Shown piece after piece: positions 36,889 through 46,110 of a stretch of DNA of 64,000 nt. Position 1 is the stretch's first letter. The number at the start of each line of letters is the position of its first letter. The notes under the pieces were generated by a model that was not told the DNA's origin, did no database searches, and saw only the letters and a list, made by a program, of their open reading frames with translations. Origin of the DNA: Candidatus Zhuqueibacterota bacterium (GTDB lineage Bacteria > Zhuqueibacterota > Zhuqueibacteria > Oceanimicrobiales > Oceanimicrobiaceae). The stretch lies in NCBI GenBank assembly GCA_029261995.1, contig JAJDAF010000036.1:1-64000 (forward strand), read 5' to 3'. The position numbers were made by a program, and so were the translations under genes.

Positions 36889-37194
36889 TTATGAGTCGGC
36901 TTCTTCTTGCTTCTTGCTTTCCTTCTTTTTCGCCGGAGCAGCTTCCTGAGATTGCATGCCATACTTCTTCATGAACTTCTCGACGCGGCCCGCTGAGTCG
37001 ATAAGTTGCTGTTTGCCAGTGAAGAATGGATGCGATGCGCTGGTGATTTCCAACAGGATAAGCGGGTACTCTTTGCCGTCCTCCCACTTGATCGTCTCCT
37101 TTGAGGTCTTGGTAGACCGGGTCAAAAAGGCGAAGTCAGATGACATGTCCTTAAACACGACGTGCTTGTACTTTGGATGAATATCGGGTTTCAC
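36889..37194 (-). CDS. rpmE2: 50S ribosomal protein L31, type B
   Basis: Starting from GTG at 37194 the product is 101 residues: [27 protein letters not shown]-type sequence continuing to [25 protein letters not shown]. This is the zinc-free B form, without the CxxC of L31A, plus a Lys/Glu-rich tail. AGGAG lies six bases before the GTG, while the longer frame to 37284 has no ribosome binding site. It follows rho by 96 bases, the usual neighbour arrangement. Confidence 0.93.
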   Translation of the reverse strand: MKPDIHPKYKHVVFKDMSSDFAFLTRSTKTSKETIKWEDGKEYPLILLEITSASHPFFTGKQQLIDSAGRVEKFMKKYGMQSQEAAPAKKKESKKQEEADS

Positions 37195-37290
37195 GTTTAA
37201 CTCCTTGAATTTGGGTGCTGTAACCCAAGGTTTCATATCAAAATTTCGAACTTTGAATATAGCCAACCTTGCATGTAATTGCAAGAGAAA

Positions 37291-38538
37291 TTATGTATGC
37301 ATTGAATCTAGAAATTCCTTGTTGGTTCGAGTGCTGGTCATTCTCTGGAGCAGAAACTCCATCGCCTCGACGGAGGTCAGATCGGCCAGAAACTTGCGCA
37401 GAATCCAGATACGATTCAGTTCGAAGTCTTCAAGCAGAAGTTCTTCCTTACGGGTACCGGAACGGTTGACATCGATTGAAGGATAGATGCGACGGTCGGA
37501 GAGGCGACGGTCGAGTTGCAGTTCCATGTTACCCGTACCTTTAAACTCCTCGAAAATGACCTCGTCCATCCGGCTTCCTGTGTCAATGAGAGCTGTCGCG
37601 ATGATGGTGAGGCTTCCGCCCTCCTCGATATTTCGGGCTGCGCCAAAGAATCGTTTGGGCCGCTCAAGTGCTGTTGCGTCCAAACCGCCTGAGAGAATCT
37701 TGCCGCTATGCGGCACGACCGCATTGTGAGCGCGGGCCAAGCGGGTAATGCTGTCCAACAGAATGACCACGTCCTGGCCATACTCGACGAGACGTTTGGC
37801 TTTTGCCAGGACCATGTCTGCGACCTGTACATGTCTATCCGGCGGCTCGTCGAAAGTGGAACTGATGACCTCCGCCTTAACTGAGCGCTGCATGTCCGTC
37901 ACTTCTTCAGGGCGTTCATCGATAAGCAAAACGATCATCTTGACTTCCGAATGGTTGTCGGTGACCGCATTGGCTATCTTCTGCAACAGAATCGTCTTGC
38001 CGGTCTTGGGTTGTGCCACGATCAGTCCACGCTGGCCTTTGCCGATTGGCGTCAGTAGATTCATCACCCGGGAAGAGTAGTCCTTGTGACGATGTTCGAG
38101 ATTGATCTTTTCTTCAGGATAGAGTGGAGTCAGATTGTCGAAGAGAATCTTCTTCTTCGCCTCTTCCGGGTTCTCGAAATTGACTGCTTCCACCTTCAGA
38201 AGTGCGAAGAACCGTTCGCTTTCCTTCGGGGGACGAATCTGACCGGAGACGGTGTCGCCGGTGCGCAGGCCGAAACGCTTGATTTGCGATGGCGACACAT
38301 AGATGTCATCGGGGCCGGGCAGGTAGTTATAATCCGGCGACCTGAGAAAACCATAGCCATCCGGCAAGACCTCAAGCACGCCTTCGGCAAAGATGAGGCC
38401 TTCTTGCTTGGTCTGTTCCTCGAGTATTCGAAAAATCAGCTCCTGTTTCTTCAACCCCGTGGCCCCGGTGACGCTGAGTTCCTGGGCCATCTTGGTGAGC
38501 TCGGATATTTTTAGTGATTTTAATTCGACAATTTCCAT
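37291..38538 (-). CDS. rho: transcription termination factor Rho
   Basis: Rho is the hexameric RNA helicase that ends many transcripts. The 415-residue protein has the N-terminal Rho_N helices ([20 protein letters not shown]), the RNA-binding cold-shock fold ([28 protein letters not shown]), Walker [13 protein letters not shown], Walker [15 protein letters not shown] and the R-loop region [22 protein letters not shown]. It is intact and compact compared with Rho proteins that have long inserts. A long leader of about 400 bases precedes it. Confidence 0.97.
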   Translation of the reverse strand: MEIVELKSLKISELTKMAQELSVTGATGLKKQELIFRILEEQTKQEGLIFAEGVLEVLPDGYGFLRSPDYNYLPGPDDIYVSPSQIKRFGLRTGDTVSGQIRPPKESERFFALLKVEAVNFENPEEAKKKILFDNLTPLYPEEKINLEHRHKDYSSRVMNLLTPIGKGQRGLIVAQPKTGKTILLQKIANAVTDNHSEVKMIVLLIDERPEEVTDMQRSVKAEVISSTFDEPPDRHVQVADMVLAKAKRLVEYGQDVVILLDSITRLARAHNAVVPHSGKILSGGLDATALERPKRFFGAARNIEEGGSLTIIATALIDTGSRMDEVIFEEFKGTGNMELQLDRRLSDRRIYPSIDVNRSGTRKEELLLEDFELNRIWILRKFLADLTSVEAMEFLLQRMTSTRTNKEFLDSMHT

Positions 38539-38949
38539 AGAAGTAGTCCTTAAATTTGAAAACGATTTCGACGGTACGATTCAAATCGCCAGAAGAGATT
38601 TGAGACAACAATTATTATAGAATCAATGGATGGTTGCGGATGAGATTACGGCTCCTCACGAAGTCATGCGCGAAGATGAATGGACGGTCTCCCTAGGTAA
38701 GCGGCCCACGTTGTGTGTGCCCGCGCAGGAGAGCCAAATCCTGGCCTCCACGCAAATCAGTTAATATGCCCACGAGAATATTTTCCGGGATCAAATTGGG
38801 AATTACTGTCAGCACCGAATTCTTAAAATGAAACGCGACATCATGTCCAAAAAGCGGGGATTATCCTAATCGTAGAAATCAGATTGCTGCAAAACGACGG
38901 GACTGATTTAGTTGGGAAATATCAATTGGCCGGACTTAGAACACTCGTG
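38539..38949. other. long untranslated leader upstream of rho
   Basis: There is no supported gene in these 411 bases. A second possible -10 (TATAAT on the minus strand, 38614-38619) lies about 75 bases before the rho ATG, but its -35 is poor. In other bacteria rho leaders carry Rho-dependent autoregulation; nothing in the sequence proves it here. Confidence 0.4.
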
Positions 38950-38978
38950 AAGATAATCAATTGAATTATCTTTGTCAA
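38950..38978 (-). promoter_or_regulatory. sigma-70-type promoter reading towards rho
   Basis: On the minus strand TTGACA (38973-38978) and TATCTT (38950-38955) are separated by 17 bases. The spacer and -10 contain a near-palindrome, AGATAAT-N7-ATTATCT (38951-38971), which could be an operator. The promoter overlaps the folC stop codon, and the next downstream gene is rho. Confidence 0.55.
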
Positions 38979-40249
38979 GGAGTTTTGTAGAAATTAAAAA
39001 TCTCTGCCAAGTGAAAATGTGAACCCGTGACACATACCAAGTCGCCCTTTCCTGCGTGTGCCAGGATACTTTCGAATTCTCGCGCAATGTCCCGCACAAG
39101 GGACGAATCTACGCCGTGCCGCGCCAGCTCGTCCTGGAGTAGCCGAGGATTCAGGGCTCGCGAAGAGGCAGGCGAAAGAACAAAAATACTATCGGCGGCA
39201 GCGGCAATTGATTGAGCGATGGCGGAGTAATTCTTGTCAGCCAGCAGGCCGACCACGAGCACCAGTCTCTCAAATTCGAATATCTCGCGCAGATCGTCCA
39301 ACAACTGTTTGATCGAAGCCGGATTGTGAGCCACGTCAACAACGACTTTCGGTGAGTCTTGCATCTTCTGCTGCCGCGCCGGCCACTTCACTGCATGCAG
39401 GCCTCGGCGGTACGCCTCTTCGCTTATACCGTATCCCAGTCTGGCAATCTGGCTGGCACAAGCGAGCGCCAGTGTTGCGTTCTGAAGTTGAGCCGTGCCG
39501 GCGAGTCCCAACTGGAGATTACGGTACCAGCAGCCTTCCAGGTTCAGATCAAATGTGGAGCCGATTTCTGACTTCCTGACATTTGCGATGCTGGCAAACT
39601 CCGAAACGCGTGTAAGCTCAACATCTCGGCTGACGGCGAGCGATGCAAGCGTGGCCATGACTGCTGGCGCCTGCTCATGAGTCACACAGGGAACATCGCG
39701 CTTGAAAATTCCCCCCTTTTCTCTCGCGATGCTCTCGATGGTCTTCCCGAGGTGCTCTGTGTGATCGTAGTCGATGCTGGTTATGACAGAAAGGATTGGC
39801 CGGAGAACATTGGTGGCGTCAAACCTGCCTCCAAGACCAACCTCGACAAAAGCAATGTCTACCCGGGCTGCTGCAAAATGAGAGAATGCCATGGCAGTAA
39901 ACACTTCAAAATAGGTCGAGCACAACTCATCTGCTGCCGGCCTGAGACGTTCCACAAGCCCCTCCAACTCAGAAGCGGAGACTTGTTCTCCATTGATTCG
40001 GATACGCTCTTCCGGAGTCAACAAATGCGGCGAAGTGAACATGCCTGTGGTGTAGCCGGCCTGACGAAAAATGGATTCGAGTAGTGCAACGGTAGTCCCC
40101 TTGCCGTTGGTGCCAGCAATGAGCACTGATGGGAATTTGAGGTGCGGATTGTCCTGGGTCGCAAGCAAGCGCCGAATATTGTTCAGGCCTAGCTTCCACC
40201 CAAATCGCCGCAAGCTATTCAGGTAGGTGTATGTCTCGTTTTCGAACAT
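38975..40249 (-). CDS. folC: folylpolyglutamate synthase / dihydrofolate synthase
   Basis: FolC adds glutamates to folates and, in bifunctional forms, makes dihydrofolate from dihydropteroate. The 424-residue enzyme (from the ATG at 40249, MFENETYTYLNSLRRFG) has the P-loop VLIAGTNGKGTTVALLESI, SPHLLTPEERIRING and VEVGLGGRFDATNVL, followed by DYDHTEHLGKTIESIAREKGGI. The Mur-ligase C-terminal domain has VVDVAHNPASIKQLL. A longer frame upstream to 40357 lacks family similarity and is not used. Confidence 0.94.
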   Translation of the reverse strand: MFENETYTYLNSLRRFGWKLGLNNIRRLLATQDNPHLKFPSVLIAGTNGKGTTVALLESIFRQAGYTTGMFTSPHLLTPEERIRINGEQVSASELEGLVERLRPAADELCSTYFEVFTAMAFSHFAAARVDIAFVEVGLGGRFDATNVLRPILSVITSIDYDHTEHLGKTIESIAREKGGIFKRDVPCVTHEQAPAVMATLASLAVSRDVELTRVSEFASIANVRKSEIGSTFDLNLEGCWYRNLQLGLAGTAQLQNATLALACASQIARLGYGISEEAYRRGLHAVKWPARQQKMQDSPKVVVDVAHNPASIKQLLDDLREIFEFERLVLVVGLLADKNYSAIAQSIAAAADSIFVLSPASSRALNPRLLQDELARHGVDSSLVRDIAREFESILAHAGKGDLVCVTGSHFHLAEIFNFYKTP

Positions 40250-40362
40250 GTGCGAAATTTTTGCCCGCCATGTATGCAAAAGCTTACCGCTATGATGAAA
40301 TATTTTGCACCAGCAAAGGGCTGAATGTCTCCCCGTGCAACTGCCTGGAACGTGCAAAACCA

Positions 40363-40378
40363 GTTGTTTCTAAACAAC
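40363..40378. promoter_or_regulatory. inverted repeat, possible enhancer site for the 40461 promoter
   Basis: GTTGTTT-CT-AAACAAC is a perfect 7-bp inverted repeat centred about 116 bases before the predicted start point of the TonB receptor transcript. That is a normal position for a sigma-54 activator site. The assignment is by position only. Confidence 0.3.
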
Positions 40379-40460
40379 AAGCGGGCATTCATAGCCAAAA
40401 GGTACCTGGTTTAACACGTTTTGCAAATATATTAGATAAATACGTAAACACAAATTTAGA

Positions 40461-40476
40461 TGGCATATATTTTGCA
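40461..40476 (+). promoter_or_regulatory. sigma-54 promoter of the TonB-dependent receptor gene
   Basis: The sequence TGGCATATATTTTGCA fits the -24/-12 consensus, with GG and GC ten bases apart. It reads towards the receptor gene; the predicted start point is near 40487, leaving a leader of about 44 bases. The -12 part is also the centre of a 12-bp palindrome (ATTTTGCAAAAT, 40469-40480), and TTGCAA recurs near 40421 and 40517. Confidence 0.7.
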
Positions 40477-40530
40477 AAATGGAGTATATAAAGAAACAAA
40501 CTCCAACCACGAGACGTTGCAAACTCTATC

Positions 40531-43035
40531 GTGATAAACAGAGCCAAAACTCTTCTTCTGATTCTGGCCATTCTGGGCTTGAGCCAAACGCTTCGCGCGG
40601 GAATCACCGGCACGCTGTCCGGCAAGGTGGTGGACAAGGAAACGGGCCAGTTCCTGGCGGGCGCTCAGATTGTCGTTGAAGGTACCACAATGGGTACCAT
40701 GGCCGACAGAAACGGACACTTTATGATTTATAATCTGCCAGCGGGCAGATACGATGTCAGTGTCAGCATGATCGGGTACACACGGCTTACTATCAAGACA
40801 GTCAAAATCAATGTTGATCTCAATACGGAACTTGATTTTGCAATGTCAGCGGAAGTCCTGCCTCTTGACGAAATCGTGGTGACCGACCAACGCAAGTTGA
40901 TCCAGAGTGAGATCACATCTTCGACCTACTTCATTTCGGGAGATGACATCAATCAAAGGCTGCCAATCGACACCTACCTTGATGCGGTGGCGCTCCTTCC
41001 CGGTGTAGTTGGCAGTCACGTTCGCGGTAGCCGGGAAACAGGCGTGCTCTACCTGCTGGACGGCTTGCCGGTGCAAAGTGGGTTCTCGCGCGAGATTTCG
41101 AGCTTCTTCCCCAACAATTCCGTTGCCGAGATGATGGTACAAACCGGAGGATTCAATGCGGAGTACGGGCACGCGACTTCGGGAGTCGTCAATGTCATCT
41201 CAAAAAACGGGCGCAACAAGTTTGACGGTAACTTCCGAATCCACAGCGACTTGTTTGAAACTGGCCTGGCTGGCAACGACAATACTCGCAGATTGGAATT
41301 GAATTTCGGCGGACCGATGACCATTGGCCTTGGCGGTCCTCTCATCAACACCAAGTATCACATTTCGGCGGATCTAAACCTGAGTGACACGCAACATCGA
41401 GAAAAACTCGACGACACCTTTGACTCGCCTATTTTCAGTAACTACAACATCAATTCCAAGCTATCTTTCGATATTGCTCGCAACACCATTCTGACACTGC
41501 AGGGCCTGCTGTCCAACCTGAGCTGGCGTGAATTTGACGCTCAGTGGGAACTTAACCCGATTGGCCTTGCCGAAAACAAACATTTCAGTCATCGGTTGAG
41601 CGCCTCGTTGACCCACACATTCAGTCCGAAGTTCTTTGCCTCAGCCAGAGTGGCAAGCTACCGCACCAAGCGGCTCGTGCTTGGCCAAATCGACCAGGAG
41701 CCACCCGAACTCAGCTTCCAGGATCCGGGAGACCCACGCAGCCGAATCATAAACGGCAACCAACCCTGGGAGGAAGAAACCAGAGAAAACATCGAGCTGC
41801 TGAAGGTGGATCTGGTCGGACAGATTGCAGCCAACCACCTGATAAAGGCAGGCATGGATCTGCAGCGCCACAACCTGAATTCAAAAAACACCCAGTTCAC
41901 GGCAGTCCCGTTGAAGCCCTCACGCAACGCAGCAAGTTCCATAGCGTACAGCAGAATCGAAAACGACTTCGAATACACGCCACACTTCTTGGCGTTTTAC
42001 GTTCAGGACAAGCTGGATTTTGGCGCGGTTACGGCCAATCTCGGATTGCGCTATGATGTCTTCTCGCCGGAAATTAAGATAGAGAAACTACCTCAGTCCT
42101 TCCGACTGGCCCAGCAAAGACTTGCAGCTCCGGCGCCTGACCGTGAGTCAGAAACACAACGACCGATCTCTCCGAGAATTGGAATCTCTCTGCCCCTGTC
42201 CAGCAGCGAACGGGTGCACTTCAACTACGGCTGGTATTACCAGATGCCGCCGCTCTACTACCTGTATACAAATTCATCCTATCGCCTGGATAGCTATTTG
42301 CCAATTATCGGCAACGCCGACCTTTCGCCAATAAAAACTGTCTCCACGGAGTTGAGTTACAAGCGCGAAGTCTCTGATGACTTTTTGTTTGTCATCTCGG
42401 GGTTTACAAAGAAATTCAAGAACATCATCGACACGCAAACCTTCGTCTTTGACGAGGTGGATGACAACCAAATCGGTGGTTACGCTCAGTACCTAAACTC
42501 GGCTTCCGGTAGAGCTGCGGGAGTTGAGGTCACTCTTCAGAAGAACTTCAGCCCAGCGCTCTCCACCCGTCTCAGTTACACCTACATGAGAGCCCGGGGT
42601 AGCGGTTCAACAGCGGAGGAAGGATTCAATCGGGAAATATTCGACCAGCAGTTGAATTTTGACGAGGGCGAATTCCCGTTGAGCTGGGACCAACGGCATT
42701 CCTTCATTCTGGATTCGAGTTACCGCGCAAAACATGTGACACTCAATGCGCTGTACAGATTGTTCAGTCCGCTTCCCGTGACTACGGCAGGTAGCTCAAC
42801 GCCAAATGACACGCGGCTCTCGTGGCGCAATATTGTTGATTTAAAAATCTTGTTCCACACGAACCAATTCATTCACGGCCACGTCATACCGTTTCTGGAA
42901 ATCCGCAATCTACTCGATGATGGCAATCTGATCGACCAGCCCGACCGGTCGGGAGTACGGGCATATCGCCTGTTGAACCCGATGACATCAGACCATGGCA
43001 GACGACTGCGGCTGGGCCTGAGCATGTCATTTTAG
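40531..43035 (+). CDS. TonB-dependent outer-membrane receptor with carboxypeptidase-regulatory-like domain
   Basis: The 834-residue protein has a signal peptide (LLLILAILGLSQTLRA). A CarboxypepD_reg-like domain spans about 27-105 (LSGKVVDKETGQFLAGAQIVV), and a plug domain about 115-235 contains VLYLLDGLPVQSG and GGFNAEYGHATSGVVNVIS. A long beta-barrel follows, ending LRLGLSMSF with terminal Phe. This is the form common in FCB-group bacteria. No SusD-like partner or TonB lies nearby, and the ligand is unknown. Translation starts at GTG without an evident Shine-Dalgarno sequence. It stands alone on the plus strand between minus-strand operons. Confidence 0.93.
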   Translation: MINRAKTLLLILAILGLSQTLRAGITGTLSGKVVDKETGQFLAGAQIVVEGTTMGTMADRNGHFMIYNLPAGRYDVSVSMIGYTRLTIKTVKINVDLNTELDFAMSAEVLPLDEIVVTDQRKLIQSEITSSTYFISGDDINQRLPIDTYLDAVALLPGVVGSHVRGSRETGVLYLLDGLPVQSGFSREISSFFPNNSVAEMMVQTGGFNAEYGHATSGVVNVISKNGRNKFDGNFRIHSDLFETGLAGNDNTRRLELNFGGPMTIGLGGPLINTKYHISADLNLSDTQHREKLDDTFDSPIFSNYNINSKLSFDIARNTILTLQGLLSNLSWREFDAQWELNPIGLAENKHFSHRLSASLTHTFSPKFFASARVASYRTKRLVLGQIDQEPPELSFQDPGDPRSRIINGNQPWEEETRENIELLKVDLVGQIAANHLIKAGMDLQRHNLNSKNTQFTAVPLKPSRNAASSIAYSRIENDFEYTPHFLAFYVQDKLDFGAVTANLGLRYDVFSPEIKIEKLPQSFRLAQQRLAAPAPDRESETQRPISPRIGISLPLSSSERVHFNYGWYYQMPPLYYLYTNSSYRLDSYLPIIGNADLSPIKTVSTELSYKREVSDDFLFVISGFTKKFKNIIDTQTFVFDEVDDNQIGGYAQYLNSASGRAAGVEVTLQKNFSPALSTRLSYTYMRARGSGSTAEEGFNREIFDQQLNFDEGEFPLSWDQRHSFILDSSYRAKHVTLNALYRLFSPLPVTTAGSSTPNDTRLSWRNIVDLKILFHTNQFIHGHVIPFLEIRNLLDDGNLIDQPDRSGVRAYRLLNPMTSDHGRRLRLGLSMSF

Positions 43036-43180
43036 GTTTGTCATCACCTTCTCACACACAGTAATTCCGCAGCATTCATCTCTTCAACAAGACCGTCGAG
43101 AGCACGATTCATGCCATGGCGTCGCAACACAAGACTGTGGCAAAGACAGAAAAACGGTTTTCTCGATGTCGGAGGGTCTA

Positions 43181-43951
43181 TCAACCAGCAGGTCTGGCGT
43201 GCCCTGTTGAGGAAAGCTCACCCATCTCCGCCAAAACGAGACCGCTTGCCAGAATAGCTGCTGTTTCCGTACGCAAACGACGGCGGCCGAGCCCGGCAAT
43301 TCGGTAATCCCGACCTGTCGCCAATTCAATCTCTTCCTCGCTGAATCCCCCCTCAGGTCCGATGCAGAGCATGCCCGTTGCCGGCGCGTTGCCACGGATC
43401 TCAGACAGACAGTCAAGCATGCTTGTGCTGCCTGCCTTTTCATGAGCAACGAGCTTTAAATCGGAACCCACCGTCTGTCGCAAAACCATATCGAAAGCCA
43501 CAGGTTCATGAACGTGCAGCATGCGTGACCGCCGACACTGCTTCATGGCCGACAGGACAATCTTGCGACACCGTTCCGGCTTGACTGATTTGGCAGTCAT
43601 GACGGTCCGGCTGGTCAACAGAGGAACAACCGACACGACTCCCAGTTCAGTCGCTTTTTCAATAATCCACTCAAACTTATCTTTCTTGGGAATGGCCACC
43701 GCGAGCGTGAGACGAAACCGTGGCTCCCCGAACTCACGCACAGTTTGTATAATCCTGGCTTCTGCCGGTTCGGACTTCTCGGCCTTCAACAACTGGCATT
43801 CATAGGCCTTCCCAAGACCATCAACCGCCCAAAAGATATCCCCGACCGACTTGCGAAGAACGGCGCAAAGATGGCGCGACTCATCTTGGTCGAGAGATAG
43901 ATGGGCGCCTTCAATCTGCTCAGGAGCGACAAAATAGAAGTTGTCTGACAT
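43181..43951 (-). CDS. rsmE: 16S rRNA (uracil-1498-N3)-methyltransferase RsmE
   Basis: RsmE methylates U1498 of 16S rRNA. The 256-residue SPOUT enzyme has the N-terminal PUA-like part (HLSLDQDESRHLCAVLRKSVGD), KKDKFEWIIEKATELGV, the SAM-binding knot LCIGPEGGFSEEEIELA and a GLGRRRLRTETAAI end. It converges with the TonB receptor gene, leaving about 145 bases between the stop codons without a clear terminator. ybbR lies 26 bases upstream. Confidence 0.95.
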   Translation of the reverse strand: MSDNFYFVAPEQIEGAHLSLDQDESRHLCAVLRKSVGDIFWAVDGLGKAYECQLLKAEKSEPAEARIIQTVREFGEPRFRLTLAVAIPKKDKFEWIIEKATELGVVSVVPLLTSRTVMTAKSVKPERCRKIVLSAMKQCRRSRMLHVHEPVAFDMVLRQTVGSDLKLVAHEKAGSTSMLDCLSEIRGNAPATGMLCIGPEGGFSEEEIELATGRDYRIAGLGRRRLRTETAAILASGLVLAEMGELSSTGHARPAG

Positions 43952-43977
43952 TGGAAATGGAAAGATTCAGGAGAATA

Positions 43978-44919
43978 CTATTTGCCTTGCCGCTCAAGAA
44001 CCAGCTTGAACTTGCGCGGTTGGACATCGCGATAACTGACTCCCCCAGGCGGCGGGATGATTCGTGCCGGGTATTCTTTACCAGGTGAGGAGCGGACCCT
44101 CTGGTAATCGATGTAGGCCACAACGTCTTCTCTGCTAATCTTGGTCAGCAAGTCGCCGCCGCCTTCCAGGACCAGGCTCATAGTAGTCGGTCTGGCAAAG
44201 ACACGCAAGCCGCGTGGAACGTTCCTGACACGTACCGGCACATCCGTAACCGTAAGTTCGACCAACTGCTGAATATTGAGATAGACATCTGTCCTTGCAG
44301 AAGAGCTGGTCAATCTTGCCGACGGCAAGGGCGCCAGTTCGACGATAGCCTTAAGGTCTGCCTGCAACTGCCCAAATGACTGCTCGACAGTGAATACCTC
44401 TTGCACTTGCGCGACGACACTTCTGGGCCCGGAAACCACGACTGAATCAGGAGAAAGCAAAATTTCCCCGACCGCCGTGTAGCCCGGAGCTGGACTCAGG
44501 ACCACCCGTGAGACCACCGGTAGGCGCCTGGAAAAGAACTCGTCCAGAACCACAAGAATCGAGTCCGGCATGATGACTTCTTCGGTAAAAATGGCGCCGG
44601 ACGGTCGAGAAAGGAATACGTTTCTGGGCTCGACAGCAAACTTCTTGCTACGCTCGACCCCGGATAGATCGAGTTCAACCCGTGCATTCCGGCCGAGCCC
44701 CAAGGCAATCAAGTCCTTGCCCGTGCCCTTGACTCTGATCTTGACTGCAGGAGGTAAGTCATTGAGAATAACCTTGTTGGCCGGCAGGTTGACCGTGGCC
44801 ACCGGAATCTCGATGACTTCTTCGTATTCATTTTCCGTGACAACAAAGAACCAGATAAAAACCGCAAAAATAAACGCGATCAGCTTTATCTTGTAGTTGT
44901 CGAAAAACGCAAGGTTCAT
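43978..44919 (-). CDS. YbbR-domain protein
   Basis: The 313-residue protein has one N-terminal membrane helix (IKLIAFIFAVFIWFFVV) and an extracytoplasmic part made of YbbR repeats (EIPVATVNLPANKVILNDLPPAVKIRVKGTG; PGYTAVGEILLSPDSVVVSGP). In Firmicutes the homologue CdaR regulates the c-di-AMP cyclase CdaA, but no cyclase gene is adjacent here, so that role is only a possibility. It comes after a terminator and leads into rsmE. Confidence 0.9.
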   Translation of the reverse strand: MNLAFFDNYKIKLIAFIFAVFIWFFVVTENEYEEVIEIPVATVNLPANKVILNDLPPAVKIRVKGTGKDLIALGLGRNARVELDLSGVERSKKFAVEPRNVFLSRPSGAIFTEEVIMPDSILVVLDEFFSRRLPVVSRVVLSPAPGYTAVGEILLSPDSVVVSGPRSVVAQVQEVFTVEQSFGQLQADLKAIVELAPLPSARLTSSSARTDVYLNIQQLVELTVTDVPVRVRNVPRGLRVFARPTTMSLVLEGGGDLLTKISREDVVAYIDYQRVRSSPGKEYPARIIPPPGGVSYRDVQPRKFKLVLERQGK

Positions 44920-44930
44920 GGTGGTTTAAA

Positions 44931-44964
44931 CAAAACAGGGTATCAGACTTCTGTCCGATACCCC
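44931..44964 (-). terminator. terminator of the zinc-ribbon protein gene
   Basis: On the minus strand GGGTATCGGAC and GTCTGATACCC form an 11-bp stem with one mismatch and a four-base loop, followed by TGTTTTGTTT. It lies just after the stop of the 63-residue protein and before ybbR. Confidence 0.75.
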
Positions 44965-44982
44965 AATGCGATAGTCCTTTAT

Positions 44983-45174
44983 CTATTTCATCGATTGCTG
45001 GATGGGCTTGCCAACACTGACTTCCCCGTTGTCGATGCGAATGTTGTACCCGCAGCTTGGATTACTGCAAACCCAGGCCTTGTACATGATCGATGACCCC
45101 TCACGCCCGTAATCGGACAAGGGTATCATTACGCCTGCGTTGCACTTCTGGCAGTCAGGGTAGATCTGTTCCAT
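44983..45174 (-). CDS. small zinc-ribbon-like protein
   Basis: This 63-residue protein has a CxxC pair (PDCQKCNAG, Cys-8 and Cys-11) and a second pair in VCSNPSCGYN, which together resemble a four-Cys zinc ribbon. I do not recognise a named family. GAGGACCTT gives a good ribosome binding site, and it has its own terminator. It lies between two terminators and is therefore probably transcribed alone. A role in binding nucleic acid or protein is a guess from fold only. Confidence 0.75.
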   Translation of the reverse strand: MEQIYPDCQKCNAGVMIPLSDYGREGSSIMYKAWVCSNPSCGYNIRIDNGEVSVGKPIQQSMK

Positions 45175-45308
45175 AAGGTCCTCACCATTATGTGTGATTA
45201 GTCGGTCGGTCGACCGGGAGTAGAGATGGTTTGTTTGTTCTCACCTAAATCCATGCTAGAGTAAGAATTTATTGCTAAAGAAGCAACCAATTAGTTGCCG
45301 TGCCAATC

Positions 45309-45341
45309 AAAAAAAAAGTGGACAGTCAATCCACTTTTTTT
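45309..45341. terminator. bidirectional terminator after rplI
   Basis: AAAAAAAGTGGA and TCCACTTTTTTT form a symmetric stem of about 12 bp with a 7-base loop, with A and T runs on both sides. It ends the rpsF-ssb-rpsR-rplI transcript on the minus strand and would also work on the plus strand. Confidence 0.9.
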
Positions 45342-45385
45342 CAAATTCTTTCTTTCCGATACATCAATCCTTTAGGCCGAAAAGG

Positions 45386-45829
45386 TCACTCTTTGACGAC
45401 CCAGACCTTAATCTGAGCCTCAACTTCGCTGTGCAGCTTAATGCCGATTTCGTAGACGCCCAGGGCTTTCAACGGCTCATCAAGCAGAATTTTCCGCCGG
45501 TCGATATCAAAGCCTTTAGCCGTCAGCAACTCGCCAATGTTCTGTGTCGTGACCGAGCCGAATACGCGATCTTCCTCACCGACAGCCACGGTGGCGGTCA
45601 GGGAGACTTCCTTCAGTCGTTCAGCGAGGGCCTCCGCTTCACGTTTGCCCTTGTCTCTTTCGACCTCGATACGCTGCTTTTCTTGTTCATACACCTTCAG
45701 ATTAGACGGCGTCGCCCGTAAGGCAAACTGGCGCGGTATGAGAAAATTTCGCGCATAACCGTCTTTAACCTCGACGACATCCCCGGGCTGGCCAAGGTTT
45801 TCAACATCTTCCTTCAAAATAATCTTCAT
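45386..45829 (-). CDS. rplI: 50S ribosomal protein L9
   Basis: The 147-residue protein matches L9 throughout: MKIILKEDVENLGQPGDVVEVKDGYARNFLIP at the N-terminus, a central long helix (NLKVYEQEKQRIEVERD), and a C-terminal domain with VGEEDRVFGSVTTQNIGELL. It is the last gene of the rpsF-ssb-rpsR-rplI unit and is followed by a strong terminator. Confidence 0.97.
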   Translation of the reverse strand: MKIILKEDVENLGQPGDVVEVKDGYARNFLIPRQFALRATPSNLKVYEQEKQRIEVERDKGKREAEALAERLKEVSLTATVAVGEEDRVFGSVTTQNIGELLTAKGFDIDRRKILLDEPLKALGVYEIGIKLHSEVEAQIKVWVVKE

Positions 45830-45868
45830 CTTTGTGTTCCTGATATTTTTACGTTGACCGCTAGACTA

Positions 45869-46099
45869 CTATCTGGTGTTTTCCATCACATATGGCATGA
45901 GCGCCAGATGCCTGGCCCGTTTGATCGCCCGTTTCACCAATCTCTGACATTTTGCATCATTACCAGATGTCCTCTTGGGAATGATCTTGCCTTGCTCAGT
46001 AACAAACCGGCTGAGCAGGTCAACGTTACGATAATGGATATCGGAGATGGAAGGACCATCTTTTTCGTAGAATCGGTTAACTTTTTTCTTCCTTATCAT
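45869..46099 (-). CDS. rpsR: 30S ribosomal protein S18
   Basis: From the ATG at 46099 the product is 76 residues (MIRKKKVNRFYEKD ... LVKRAIKRARHLALMPYV), the normal S18 length. GAGGAG lies seven bases upstream, so this start is preferred to a TTG at 46114. It lies between ssb and rplI in the classical order. Confidence 0.96.
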   Translation of the reverse strand: MIRKKKVNRFYEKDGPSISDIHYRNVDLLSRFVTEQGKIIPKRTSGNDAKCQRLVKRAIKRARHLALMPYVMENTR

Positions 46100-46110
46100 T
46101 TCATTACTCC

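Noticed and set aside
38908-39099. 63-codon minus-strand frame near the folC end
   Set aside because: Mostly overlaps folC in another frame, with no ribosome binding site or known domain.
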